64,000 bases of DNA from Theobroma cacao (GCF_000208745.1 NC_030854.1:31702940-31766939), one strand, 5' to 3'; shown: positions 42,251 to 54,140, counted from the stretch's first letter. Program-made: numbers and translations. Notes: generated from the letters alone by a model not told the origin.

Positions 42251-43973
42251 CTAAAAGATGAAAAAAATGGATATGTCATTATTATACAATTTTAATCATC
42301 AAATTCTATGTTTCTGTGAGTATTCTTGTATAAATAAATTGAATTTAGAAATACAACAAAAAAAAGCCTTTATAGGTACAATAGTACAGTGGTGCATGCA
42401 AAAAACAAATAAAGTTTAGAATTAAGATCCAACTTAAAATTAACATTAATATATTAAAAGAATGCCCCAACAATTAAGAATTTGAGACCTAATTAATTTA
42501 GAAGACTCAAGTTCAAATCATAGGAAAAAGGATAAGAATAGATGAGAAAGTGCTACATTTCATTTATGTAGCTTAAGATCATATATAAAAGTATATAGAC
42601 AATATTATAAGTGAAGACAATATTATTTATGACTTATAAATAAGGGCATGCCCTTTTCCCAACTAGGTACTTTTTCTTAAAAGAACAATATCACAATAGT
42701 CAGATCTCAAAATAGATAATATCTTATAATCGTGTGCAGTCCAACAATTTTAGCATTAACAAATGGCTTCAAATTTGTTCATGAGACTCCCATACTCTAA
42801 CCTTCAAAGAAAACACAATCTACTCTCAATTGGGGGTTTAATGTTGAGAGGAAAAGATTTCACTTTTTTTTTTTTGAAAAGTTAGGTTCCACGTCTTTAA
42901 AGGCAAAAAATGGATTGTACCTTATAAATAAGGGCATGTTCCTTCACAATGTGCCTTCTTTTCAAAATGATAATATCACTAGGGTAGACCCCAAAAAGAA
43001 CAATACCTTGTAACATGGTGCAATCCAACAATCCTAACATCATCATTTCTTATTATATTTATGGCTATACTTAACATAAAGTGATTTATAAATTATATTG
43101 ACCTAAAACAAGCATCTATAGGTGTTTATAGGATAGACTAAGCCAAATTAACAATTCAAAAACTTAAGCTTGGGCAACAAGGCCTATTTATTATTTAAAT
43201 ATTAAAAATATTTTTGACATAATATCTAAAAAAAGTTTTTAAACTATTCAAGAAAATTCAATAAATCTTTATACTTTTATAGCATTCAATCAAGTGCTTG
43301 TACTTTTATTTGAGTTAAATAAGTTTTTGTAATTAAAGATTGACTTAGTTAAAATGTCATTTATCATTCAATGTCACATGGCACGGACATGACATATTAA
43401 CATGTCATAATTAATAATGATGCGGCATGTTGATATATTAAAATTGATGATGATGTGGCATAATCATATAGTCATATGATATTTTTCACCCTCCATATCA
43501 ATATCATGTCAGTGCCATGTAGATATAAAATGACAAGTGATATTTTGACTAATGACAATTAATCAATTATTAATCATAAGGGCTTGTTTGACTCACCATA
43601 ATAATATAAGAGTTTAATTAAACACAATAAAAAAAAAGAGTTTACTTGATTTTTTTTGAATAGTTTAGGGACTTTTTTTAGCATTATACTAATATGTTTC
43701 TATTAATATTTTAAATAAATTTAAAAATTAAAAATAAAGAATACATATTTTTAATATATATCTTTCATTAGAATATATTTTAAAAGTTCTTGATTAGATA
43801 TACTCCGATGCATATATGGTAGCTAAAAAATATCTTGTACTAATTTTTTTCCTCAAATATTCATAAATTAACATAAAAAATTTCCATGAAGAAAACAAGT
43901 TATAAATAAACTATATATATATAAAGTAAAGTCAAAAAAGGGTTCTTATAAATACTATCACTTGCAATCGTAC
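42251..43973 (-). other. TNL-B intron 5
   Basis: 1.7-kb GT-AG intron, homologous to TNL-A intron 5 but lacking its (AC)n run and one repeat segment. Carries the shared MITE at 43217-43690. Otherwise AT-rich, no gene seen. Confidence 0.75.
43217..43690. mobile_element. MITE in TNL-B intron 5
   Basis: Same inverted-repeat element and position as 9572-10025 (left end ACATAATATCTAAAAAAAGT). A shared insertion between paralogues. Confidence 0.7.
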
Positions 43974-44415
43974 CTTGATAGCAAAGTCGAGAGTCATTTT
44001 CATGTATAGCCTTCTTCTCTGATACATATGTAACACCAAATTCTTTGATGTCTAAACCAGAAGATACTAATTTGCAGCTCACCAAATTGCCATTTTCCAT
44101 CTGATAATCCTTTACTGGCCAGTGGATTAGCCATAAGATTGTGTTACTATTGGTTTCAGGAATTTCAATGAAACTTGAGACATAAAGCCACTTCAACTGC
44201 TTGGTCTCATTAGCAATATGCACAGATGGTGTAAATTCAAATATTTCATGGCTAACAAGAGAATAAACTACGCATAGGTTTAACCAACTAACTTTTTCAC
44301 CAGGATTTTGTGACAAAGAAAAAGAAATTTTAGACCCTTCAGAGTGATGCTCAAACAAAATTGGAACCTCACTTCCAGAGACAAAACAGCTAGTTATGCC
44401 GCTATCATAAATTAC
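43974..44415 (-). CDS. TNL-B exon 5: first C-JID, open but behind the frameshift
   Basis: 442 nt, same boundaries as TNL-A; encodes VIYDSGITSCFVSGSEVP, GSKISFSLS, WLNLCVVYSLV, LWLIHWP and ENGNLVSCKL. Intact in itself, but reached only if the upstream indel is bypassed. Confidence 0.75.
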
Positions 44416-44499
44416 CTGAGACATTGAAAATATTATTTATAAAAGTGTTGAATAATGAAAAATAAGAAATTAAAAAGTTTTTGTAGACTAAGAAAAAAC

Positions 44500-45376
44500 C
44501 TGAGGGGTAGCGACCATTTTTGTGTCCGTAATATAGTTATAAATTTGCAATTCAATGCTTCTAATCGAGTTCATATTGAATAAGCTTTCAATCTGTTCCA
44601 CTTCAAAGTTTTCAATTGGTTCCAACTTGAACACATCTTCAACCTCAGTTAGCTTTTCACAACCAAAGACAATACACTTTTTAAAATTTAATAAGCATGG
44701 TAGACTTGGAAATAAACCTGATCAACGATTTAACCATTATCTTGGACAAACCACTTGTTGGAAGTTTTGGAAGCCTTTGGAGCTCTTTGCAACAAGTCAG
44801 TAGAAGTTCGTCAAGCTTTGCAAGGCGGATAATGCTTTCAGGAAAGCTATGAATTGGGTTCCTACTTAAATTTAAGGATTTCAAGGAAGGTAAATAGCTC
44901 AAATCAACAGGCATAGCATCATCAGATAGTCTGCAATTTTCAAGACTCAACTTTACTAAAGAACATGGCAAAGATGCCCAAAAGAAACCCAACTCTTTGC
45001 TTCTTTTCAGTGATAGCCAAGACAACCACGAATTGGATTCATATATAGCAGTTCCATCTAAGCTAAGCACCCTTAATGATTTCATATTTTGCAAATCCCT
45101 TGGTACATCATCGAATGTTGAGCAACCAGATAGAATAAGCTTTTCCAAAGATTCTAACGAACCAATTGTCCTTGGAAGTTTCTTAAGACTTTTGCAACCT
45201 TTAAGGTTTAAAACAATAAGAGTCTTTATCTCACCAATGGATTGATCAACCTCAATCAACTTTATGCAGTGTTTTGGCATCAACCTTTGAAGACTATGAA
45301 GACCTGATAAGTTGAGGATTTTGAAAAGGCCATGAGAGTGACTGAGATTAAGGATCTTCAAATTTGGAAGAAAGTA
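44500..45376 (-). pseudogene. TNL-B exon 4: LRR with +4 frameshift
   Basis: The LRR reads normally from YFLPNLKILNLSHSHG to LQRLPKLPTSGL, then shifts frame and stops at 44681-44683. After the shift the other frame still encodes the TNL-A-like segment CIVFGCEKLTEVED through to MVATPQ at donor CAG|GTTTTT, so only the indel separates it from a full exon. Confidence 0.8.
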
Positions 45377-45459
45377 CTGTAAAAAAGGGAAAAAAACACT
45401 TAGCCATATAATTTTGTTTTTGCTTCCATAAAGTAAAGAGAAATTAGATAGTATCACAC

Positions 45460-45795
45460 CTTTGTATCACTCCAAACATGTTTGAGGCTACTATTGCACA
45501 TCTCAAGAACAACTAGCCCAGAAATATCTAAATTTGTAGAAAGATATTCTTGAGGAAACCCATGCCAACACAACCATATTAAGCTTCTCGGAAAGTCTTT
45601 GTAGTCTCTTTTAAGTTTTACATAATCCAACTGAAGTAGTTTAAGTCTCTGCATCTTTGCAAATGCTTCAATTTCTATATCTACCTCATTTGACATGAGA
45701 AATGGATATTTTGAATGATCTGCAATTGTCTTTCCATACTTCTCTTCCAGCAATCTTCGTAGGTCAATGGTCAGGCACGTGATTGTTTTTGTACC
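45460..45795 (-). CDS. TNL-B exon 3: NB-ARC/LRR bridge
   Basis: 336 nt as in TNL-A; encodes GTKTITCLTIDLRRLLEEK, MQRLKLLQLDYVKLKRDY and LIWLCWHGFPQEYL. The preceding 93-nt intron (45796-45888) is GT-AG but also open and divisible by three, so an unspliced message would still read through. Confidence 0.85.
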
Positions 45796-45888
45796 CTGTT
45801 GGAGAAAGAATAATTTAGTTAAAAAAAAGTACGACATAACAAAATATGTTGCATAAAAGAAAGTTGAAGAAAATGAAGTCTTTCTTAC

Positions 45889-47029
45889 AATTTTCCCTCT
45901 CAATGCATCAAATGCATCCTTATGCCACAACCTGCTTCGTTTCCCAAGGTCAGGAGATTCTTGACGAATAATGTTCCTTCCTATATCTTTAATCATTTGA
46001 TGCATCATTAGTTTGTTTTTTTCATTAACAACCAAAAGAGACCTGTTCATGAGATTTTCAATACCAATTGTTGTATAGTAATCACAACCATCTAGAATTG
46101 TAGTTGTGTAATCTCTATCCTTCCCGACGAATACACAAGCTATGTCAAGGAATAGATTTTTATCATGATCATCTTGCAGGGAATCATAGCTTATTCTTAG
46201 AATCTTCTGAATTTTGCTATCAGGGATTGCTTTCAATTTCTCTAATGCATTTCTCCATGCGGTTATACTTTTACCAGACAAAGAAGAACCCAAAACTTGA
46301 AGAGCTAATGGAAGCCCACCACAGTGTTTCACTACACTTCTTGCATATTCCATATAACTGTCAATTGGATCATTTTGTCCGAATGCATACCGATTAAAAA
46401 GTTGAAGTGATTCATTGAAAGCTAATTCTTTTACCTCAAATACCTTGCACAATTCTCCATAACTTGATGATACTTCAAGATCAAACATCTGCCTAATAAA
46501 AGGATCACTTAGTAAACATCGATGCCTGCTAGTTATGATGATTTTACTTCCCAGGTGAAAAGGAATTTGCGCTCCAATTATTTTAGTTATTTTGTCTGAA
46601 TCATCCACATCGTCTAAGACAAGAAGCACACGTCTACGACATATAGCTTCTTTGATCTTAGTGATTCCATCATCTGAATTATATATTTTGTTTGCTTTTC
46701 CCTTAAGGATATCTGAAATAAGTTGTCTTTGCAAACGAACTAGACCATTGCGTTCTTCAGTAGTCTCTCTAACATCAGCAAGAAAACTGTAACCTTCAAA
46801 TTTTTGAATGTTAAGATTGTAAACAACTTTGGCAATGGTTGTCTTCCCAATCCCTCCAATTCCACATATTGTTGCTATGCCAACCTTATTTGATCCATCT
46901 CCTAACCACCAATTAATGCATGTCACAAGAAAATCTATTCCAACTAAATAAGGAGGCACATATAAAGCAGTACGATGGAGTTTAGTTTGAACCTGTTTAA
47001 TAATATCTTGAATGAATTGTGACTCATAC
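45889..47029 (-). CDS. TNL-B exon 2: NB-ARC domain
   Basis: Intact NB-ARC with GIGGIGKTTIAK, LLVLDDVDDSD, CGGLPLALQVL, LFLDIACVFVG and MMHQMIKDIG. The acceptor (TTGTAG) is conserved with TNL-A, and a phase-2 exon 1 is therefore expected upstream. Lys and Asp of the nucleotide site are present. Confidence 0.85.
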
Positions 47030-48525
47030 CTACAAAATTTAAAATATATAAGTTATAGTATATTTTTGAAATATAACTTAGTAGGTGACATCTTGAAAAT
47101 GGAGTAAAAATCCTTTAACTTGTTTGTTTCATCTTTAACTCATCTTACTTATGTTAAAATTCTCAAGTGTATCTTAATTCTTAAATATTAAGGGATACTT
47201 TTTTAAAAAATCTCATAAACTGTTTTATTTACTTCATTTAATAAGTTATTTTCTTCACATTAAAAGAAAAACTTACTTTCTTTATTGGTATTTTCTTTAC
47301 GTTAAATATTTATTGTTTATTGAGTCAATATTTGGTTTCTTATTGTTTTGGTTAGATTAAGTTAAAAGTAAAATGTCAATAAAAGAGTGTTTTACTTGAT
47401 GATGGATAGAATTTTATTGAAGAAGGATGAGATATTTTAGGAGGAATGATGCTATCCCTATAGATATACGTACAATGCATGTGATGTGATTTTAGTCAAG
47501 CGTCACACAAGCCAAAATAATACATAAAGCTTATTTCTCCAAATTCTTCTTTTTGTCCCACTTTGAATAAGTATTTTTCTTCCTTTCTGTTTTGATTTGG
47601 ATACCAATCAAAATTAAGGATGGCAACAGAAAATTTCTGGTTCCAAACCCAACTCCACTTTATATTTTCTTATTCTAAACCCATTTGGTCTTGACATCGG
47701 GTTATAAATTTTAATACCCAACCTCAAGCCAAGAGAATTATAGTAAAATTTTTATAAATTAATCCTATTGAGACAACGAAAATTTATTAATTAATGGAGA
47801 TATTATTGAATCGATAAATTAATAAATTTATAATTTTTATGTACTCTAGCATTTGGCTCATTAGTTGGTGCATTATACCTTTACTTAAAAAAGTAAGGTT
47901 CGAATCCCCCCTCCCCTAATTATAAAAAAAATTAATAATTTATATATTAATTAATAAAAAATTAATATCATCATGAGATTCTTTATTTTTTTTCTCAAAA
48001 CATTAAACTTGATATATGTATTGTGTATTTTAATTATATGCAAATATAAATTATCATTATTCTATATATTTGTTTAAGCAAAATAAGTTCATAAATGTAC
48101 TTTGTCTTATTAAATAGAAGTCATGAATCCATTCATTTTTGCAAACAAACTAAAGTTACATTCAATGTATACTTAATTAATATACTTCATGAACATTAAG
48201 TCAAGCATAAACTTCTAGGAAAAAAATATAAAACTAAACACAATGGTTTTTCATCTCAAAGGTGTAAAGAAATCAACAATAACAAATTAAATGCGTAAAG
48301 CATTGTGTGAATATAACATATAAAATCCAAATTGTACTCAAAAGCAATTGCAACAATGGATCTCAAAAACGTTGAACTTGTAAGTGAGCCAAGCAACAAC
48401 ATCAAATACGATCAAGAGGTCATCAGAGTATTTAATAGTCAATATCAATTTTCTTTTTTAATACGAGAACGCTATATCAGAGCTTTTTAATGCATTAAGA
48501 AATGTTAGAGATGAGATCTAAGGAG
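47030..48525 (-). other. TNL-B intron 1, proximal part
   Basis: Begins as the intron before the NB-ARC exon: 47030-47295 matches 13881-14157, and 47610-47740 matches 14190-14280. 47300-47600 has no counterpart in TNL-A and no gene. A SINE-like element lies at 47833-47928. The intron is interrupted at 48526 by the Ogre-like element, with 48521-48525 (AGGAG) as the expected left target duplication. Confidence 0.6.
47833..47928 (+). mobile_element. tRNA-derived SINE-like element
   Basis: Contains an A-box-like TGGCTCATTAGTTGG (47854-47868) and a perfect B-box GGTTCGAATCC (47897-47907) at tRNA-like spacing, followed by C-rich then A-rich sequence. Near-identical AT-rich direct repeats flank it (AAATTAATAAATTTATA at 47816-47832, AAATTAATAATTTATA at 47929-47944). 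It does not fold as an intact tRNA. The AT-rich flanks could be coincidental. Confidence 0.45.
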
Positions 48526-48731
48526 TGTAGATACTGTAAAAAAAAAAGAAAAGAAAAATTATAATTAATTAAAAATAAATGAAAAATAAACAAAAAAAAT
48601 AAGAGGAAAAAAAGAGAAAGAGGTACGATTGGCAGGGTGCGGATGCACCCTGCCAGCCACCACCCTCACCCTGTCAGACGCGAAAAATTCGGGTTTGGCA
48701 AGGTAGTGGGAGCGTGCCCCCTTCAACCTAG

Positions 48732-48737
48732 TATAAA
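48732..48737 (+). promoter_or_regulatory. LTR TATA box
   Basis: TATAAA inside AGTATAAAGGGGG, about 206 bp into the 5' LTR and preserved in the 3' LTR at 63356-63361; likely core promoter of the element. Confidence 0.55.
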
Positions 48738-49164
48738 GGGGGCATTGTAGCAACCGAGCAAGCGACAACCAGCAATGAAAAACCAGGAACCTAGAAGCCA
48801 AAAAAACAAGCAATCAAAAAACCCTATTCCCTAGCAGCCGAATACCACAACAAAAATTTTTCTCTACTCGATTACCAACAAAAACAACCACAAATCCTCA
48901 ACCAAAAAAAAAATAAAAAAATATGCCCTAGAAATCTAGCAGCCAAGAACCACAATCAACGATCAAAAAATACAAAAAAAAACAATACAATGAAATCGGA
49001 GAATAGGAAGATGGTTGGCTTTTAGGATTTGCAGTATTTTTTGATGAGATTTGGAATGGGGGTTCTAGTGACTGGAGGTTAGGAAAGCTGTGGGTTTTTG
49101 CATTGCTGGTTGGGTGTTTGAGCTAGGTTTTTAAAAGAGATCGGCAAAAACCGATCATCGGGGG

Positions 49165-49385
49165 GCAGAGAGAGAGTGAAGAGGGAACGACGCTGCTTGT
49201 TGGGGAAAGTCGACCGTTGGGGGAGCGACACCGCCATTTAGGGAGAGCCGATCGTTAAGGAGCGACGTCGCCGGTTGGGGAGAGCTGACGGTTGGGGAAC
49301 GACGTCGTCGGTTGGGGAGAGCCGACCGTTAGGGGAGCAACGTCGCCGGTTGGGGAGAGTCGACGGTTGGGTAGTAGCCGGCGGT
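49165..49385. repeat. GC-rich ~40-bp minisatellite in 5' LTR
   Basis: About five copies of a unit like GAGCGACGTCGCCGGTTGGG followed by GAGAGCCGACCGTTGGG. Repeated in the 3' LTR at 63775-63960 with different copy details. Strongly CpG-rich compared with the AT-rich surroundings. Confidence 0.8.
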
Positions 49386-51445
49386 TTGGTAGAGAGAAAG
49401 GAGAGAGTCTGGGTTTTAAAGAAAGAAACAAGAAGGAATAAATGAAGAAAGAAGGGAGATAAGAGAGTTTAAATACCTAGGGTTAGAAGCGTTAAACGAC
49501 GTCATTTTTGGCACATCAAAGGCTGCTGAAAAAGGCACCGAAACGGTGCGTTTTGGAAGAGATCTGTCAGCTTTAGAATAGCAGATTGGATTGGAACAGG
49601 CTGGGTAGTTGGGTCAATTTGGCCCATAAAGGTAAATTTCTTATCATTTTCTTCAGAACTGTTGTGATTTGGGCTAGTCCATCTTGTTGATCCTTAGGAT
49701 TATTGATTAATAATTATGTAAGATTAGGATTATATTATTTTAGTATAACATTTTTAAAATTTTTATATATTATTTTTAGGATTAAGAAGATGATAAAAAT
49801 AGAGAATTATAAATATATATAAATATTAATAAAAAAATATAAGTAAGGAAATCTAAATGTAAGATAATATTTATTAAAAGAATTTTAGCTAAGGTAAGTG
49901 AAGTATATATATAAAAAAAAATGAATTGCAAATTGGTATGTGTTTCTAGAGAAATGTAGATGGAGATAAATAATGAATATAAAAATAAATGAAACAAATA
50001 AATGATAAGCTAAAAATATATNATTAATTACAAATAAAAAATACCATGATATTAATTACAAATATAATATATCGATGATGGGATGATTGGTCGAGACGCG
50101 AGAAGTCGTAATCCCGGGCTAATTTTTCCTAGGTTCGAAATTCGAATTAAGGCTCCACTAGTACGATGAGAGGGCCTCAATTTCGAAATCTCAAAATTTT
50201 TTTATAAAAATAAAAATTAACACAAAATCATCAAAAAATAATAAATAAACAAATAATAGATAAAAAGGAAAAAAATGAAAAATAAATAAAATAAAACAAT
50301 AATGATAATAATTCATATATGTATATAATAAATTTGTGAAAAGGTAATATCCATGACATTAAATAAATAGACAAATAATAAAAACTATTAATGAGGAAAA
50401 CCCAAAGCACTAAATGATTTAAAATCAAGTATTAAATATCTAATGGTATAAGGTATAGATTAATAAATATTATGGAAAAATGATAAGATAAGAAATATGA
50501 AGGAATATATAGGAGAAACTTAGAGTATAAAAAAATAAAATATAGGAGAATAAAGAATAAAAAATACGATTATATGAAATAAAATGAAAATAATAATTAA
50601 ATAATAAAAAATGACAAAAGAATAGATAATTGCATTAGCATAGCATATATATATGTTGCATCATGCATATCATTGCATATAAATATTTATGTTTTCGAGT
50701 TTAAGCCCCGATGATGGGATCTTCTGAGAATCTTGCGAATGCGGGTATTCCTCGAAAAGTTCCCTAGGTGAAAAGATGTCCTCAGGTCCCACCAGTACAA
50801 TGGGAGGGCTCAGGAAACATCTTTAATAAAAGACTTTTGCCCGAATTAGGTTCATCATGCATGAAAGTATTATTTTAAAAGAAAACGTAAGATGACCCTA
50901 ATGACGGGATTTATTCGTCGAATTTGCGAAGGTGAATTTCTCGAATAATTCCCTAGGTGAGAAAATATTCCAGATCCCACCAGTATGATGGGCAGATCCA
51001 GGAGAATATCCTCGATAAAAGGTTATTCGTTCGACATATTTTTATCTCACGCCATGCATTTCATCTTGCCTCACATTTGCATTCCATTTTATGTTAAATA
51101 GGAGATAAAATAAGAGAATAATAACTAAGAAAATATAATGAAATTAAAAATTAAAGCCTAATAGGATAATCTAAAAATGGTACCGTTCATGGAACGGGCG
51201 TCCCGGGGGTGCTAATCTTTCCCTGAGCGTAACCGTACTCCCGAACTTAGATCTAAAAAAACGTAGACCAGTTTAAGGTTCTTTTCGGTGGGCTTAAAAT
51301 TAATTTAAGGCTTCATCGATTAGAATTGAGTCAATAGGTGGCCAATCGCACCTAGTAAAAAAAGATTGGTGCCGACTCCTAGTTTTTTTTTAAATTTTCA
51401 CTCGCGTCTAGCGGTAGGGTTCTCGGACCTGCACGTTATAACAGT

Positions 51446-51463
51446 TGGCAACTCCACTGGGGA
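51446..51463 (+). other. Primer-binding site
   Basis: TGGCAACTCCACTGGGGA begins 3 nt after the LTR end ACA. A TGGCGACTCCACTGGGGA-like site is typical of Ogre/Tat elements; the matching tRNA (Arg is reported for Ogre) was not verified. 51464-52252 is a non-coding leader. Confidence 0.65.
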
Positions 51464-52252
51464 ATGCCGAGAGTCGAACCATTAAATAGTAATAGGTTAT
51501 CCAAGGCTTTAAATAATTCGATGTTTCCTAAGTGTTGATGATTTGTTCTGCATATATTTGTTTAGTGCATTTGTTTATTTTGCATTTGTTACTTTATTGG
51601 TTTTAATAAATTGTGGGGATTTAGGATAGAGGGATGTGAGAATGTTACTCCAAACTCGATGTTTTCATTCACACATACAGCACATTTTGTATTCATGCAT
51701 AAACCCTCCACCCAAGTTATGTCCTTTTTAGGAGGGAGTTTAGTAGCTACGCTCTCGTAAGGTGATAACCTCTACACGGGCTAGTGAAGACTCCCACTCA
51801 AATTGAACCTAGTCCGTTTGAACCCTGTAATGGATGAGGATCGAGGTGCCTTACTAGTTCGCGTGGACAACAATGAGGAACGATTTGGGAACCTTAACTC
51901 TGTTTATAAACCTCACTCAGCATATAGAATACCAAGAGTAGCTTAACCCTAGGTAAGGTCATACCTGTGAGAATATACCCTATAAATAGGTACACATGAA
52001 GGAATTTCTTCCACTCCCTCTATTTTAAATTATGCCACGAGATAATAAAATATCGTGGAGTAGACAGTAATACCCATGATATTACTTATTATTCTCTCAT
52101 TATTTTTTTACACTCCACTCTTTCTACCATACTAACTTAAGTTTATTTTGCTTGTCATGTGCATGTTACATGTTCATTTGCATGCATCGTAATTGCATAT
52201 AGGAGAAATATTGGCTACACAACATCCAACCTAAGAGATCCCGGTTACATCC

Positions 52253-54140
52253 ATGGCATCATCATCAGCAGGTCCACTCAACATATACAGAAATGACTAT
52301 GAGATAGAGTTACAGATGGGGCAGATTCAACAAGAAAAAGGAGACTGTTTGACTCAGGGACATATCCCAACTTTACCCGAGAGAGTTCACTTGGACCTTC
52401 AGCAGAATGACTTCACAAAGATGATAGGAATTTGGGAACAGTGGAGACGTGCTCACCAGACAATTTTCAGAGCAAGTATGGACACATTGCATGGCTCCTA
52501 TATGTACCTCTTGATGACCAGATGCTCTGAGCCATCGTCCAATTTTGGGATCCTTCATACCGTTGCTTTGTCTTTAACAAGGTGGACATGACCCCTACCA
52601 TAGAAGAGTACTCATCTCTACTCCGGATAGATCACATGCAGCCTGACAAGATCTATTGAAGGGCTCAGCAGACGGGACACCAACGAAAGTTGGCCAAGTT
52701 GCTAGAAATGACTACGGTAGAAGTGGATCAGCACTTGAAGAAGAAAGGAGACACAGAATGCCTTCCGTGGAGTTTTTTGAACGGATATATTAAAAACACA
52801 TTGAGGATGAACAAGGCATCCTAGCTTTCGCAATGGCAATCTATGGTTTAGTGGTCTTCCCGAAGGTTCTAGGTCATGTGGAGGTATCAATCATAGACTT
52901 CTTTGATCAGGTGATAAGGAGCATCAACCCGGCTCCATCCATCTTAGCTGAAACCTTCAGATCCTTGAATTTTTGTTGACGCAAAGGCGAGGGACGATTC
53001 ATCGGATGTGCCTAACTCTTAACCGTATGGGTCAAAATCCATTTCGAATGCAAAGAGAGTAAATTTCGAAAACCTTATCTGTTTGCAAGTTGCCCTGTCA
53101 TTGAATTCTACGAAAATGTATGGCCCAACTGCAAGAGGAAAAAAGAGTGGGTCGCGAATCTTTGGAGGTTAATGAGCGTTGAAGTAACTTGGAGAGCTCC
53201 ATGGATGCCATGAATGCAAGTGATGTATAAATGCAGAGACAAGCCACGGGTGCCGCTGATGGGACCATGGGGAGCCATTAGTTATGCACCGATAATGGTA
53301 CGGAGACAATTCAGATCTGAGTAATTCGTGCCCATGACTCACTAGCTCAACCAGTTAGACTTTACATATGGAGAGTCAAAAACGCTAAAGAAAATTGAGG
53401 AAATTGCACAAGACTGGAAGAAAACGTGCCGAGTGGATTAAGGGAAGGTTACCGATGAAGTCACCACAGGATATCATACTTGGCACGACCAAAGGGTGAA
53501 AGATGTCGTATGCCCTCTAAAAAATCCATCAAAATATCCCATAAACCCAAAACCTCAATATGTCCTGCTAGAGAGCGAGTTGACAAGAAAAAGACTTGAA
53601 AAATAAATGATGAATATGAAGTGAAGACATGAGGATGAGCTAGAAGAAGTGAAGAAAGAGACGGCAAGAAAGGTATGGATGGCTTTGGAAGAGCAGGATG
53701 AGCGGCAAAGCAAGTTTGAGGAAGTGAACGTAGCAAATTCTTCTTTGATAACCAAAATGCAAGAACTCCAAAGTGCCAACAATGCTTTGCAGCACGAGGT
53801 ACGAAGACAAGAATAAACTATCCAAGAGTTGAGAAATGACTGCGGCTTGTTGAAAACTGCCATGAAGGGCTACAAGGCACAGTATAAAGCAGTAAGGCAA
53901 GAGTATTTCCAAATGAGGGAAAGAAATGATTCGTGCACATAAAGCCTTCAAAGGAAAGAAGCTGAAATGCGATGGATACTGAGACAGATGAGAGAAGTGG
54001 CATTTAGAGAGCGAGTAATGGCAGATAAGACCGAAGAACTCAGGCGAGAGATTCTTCCGAAGGATGAATTGAGTGAGCGGTTGATCGATCACCTTAAGAT
54101 GGTTAGAGACCAATATGACAAAGTTGGTTTTTCCTTTTGG
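52253..54140 (+). pseudogene. ORF1 of the Ogre-like element, degenerate
   Basis: Starts at ATG 52253 (MASSSAGPLNIYRNDYEIEL). It shifts frame near 52480 and then reads VQFWDPSYRCFVFNKVD and MTPTIEEYSSLL, reminiscent of the plant-mobile-domain-like ORF1 found upstream of gag in Ogre elements. Further on, MGPWGAISYAP and RRQFRSE are seen, and from about 53560 a Glu/Lys-rich coiled-coil region (ELEEVKKETARKVWMALEEQ, MQELQSANNALQHEV). At least ten stops interrupt it. The function of ORF1 in this group is unknown. Antisense frames over 53460-54110 are shadows of the coiled coil. Confidence 0.7.

Larger units (their letters stand above)
41481..47029 (-). pseudogene. TNL-B: NB-ARC-LRR-C-JID paralogue with frameshift, TIR exon not found
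   Basis: Exons 2-7 align with TNL-A using the same junctions: 47029-45889, 45795-45460, 45376-44500, 44415-43974, 42250-42123 and 42035-41481. All have the same lengths as in TNL-A except the LRR exon, which is 877 nt instead of 873. The net +4 lies at about 44701-44735 and leads to TAA at 44681-44683, so the end of the LRR and both C-JIDs would be lost. Downstream exons remain open, suggesting a recent lesion. No TIR exon occurs between 47029 and 48525, where a giant retrotransposon begins; it may lie beyond the window. A truncated TIR-NB-ARC-LRR or NB-ARC-LRR product is possible, hence pseudogene or truncated gene. Confidence 0.78.
48526..51443 (+). repeat. 5' LTR of the Ogre-like element
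   Basis: Starts TGTAGATACTG, matching TGTAGACACTG at 63225, and ends ...GTTATAACA just before the primer site. Contains a GC-rich hairpin (GGCAGGGTGC/GCACCCTGCC, 48631-48654), TATA box, a ~40-bp minisatellite, and two related blocks around CCTAGGTGAGAAA with CCCACCAGTATGATGGG (50700-51070). A B-box-like GGTTCGAAATTC lies near 50133. One N at 50022. Relative to the 3' LTR it has about 75 and 45 extra bases in the first 300. Confidence 0.85.

Noticed and set aside
45454..46959. One 501-codon minus-strand frame as a single TNL-B exon
   Set aside because: It reads through a 93-nt GT-AG intron (45796-45888) whose counterpart in TNL-A shifts frame; the residues in between are unlike any NLR. Two exons are preferred.
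47854..47907. A functional tRNA gene
   Set aside because: A- and B-box-like motifs are present, but no acceptor-stem pairing or anticodon arm could be drawn; a SINE-like element fits better.
53461..54113. Overlapping minus-strand frames rich in Ser/Leu/Phe
   Set aside because: They are the antisense of the coiled-coil part of ORF1 of the retrotransposon.
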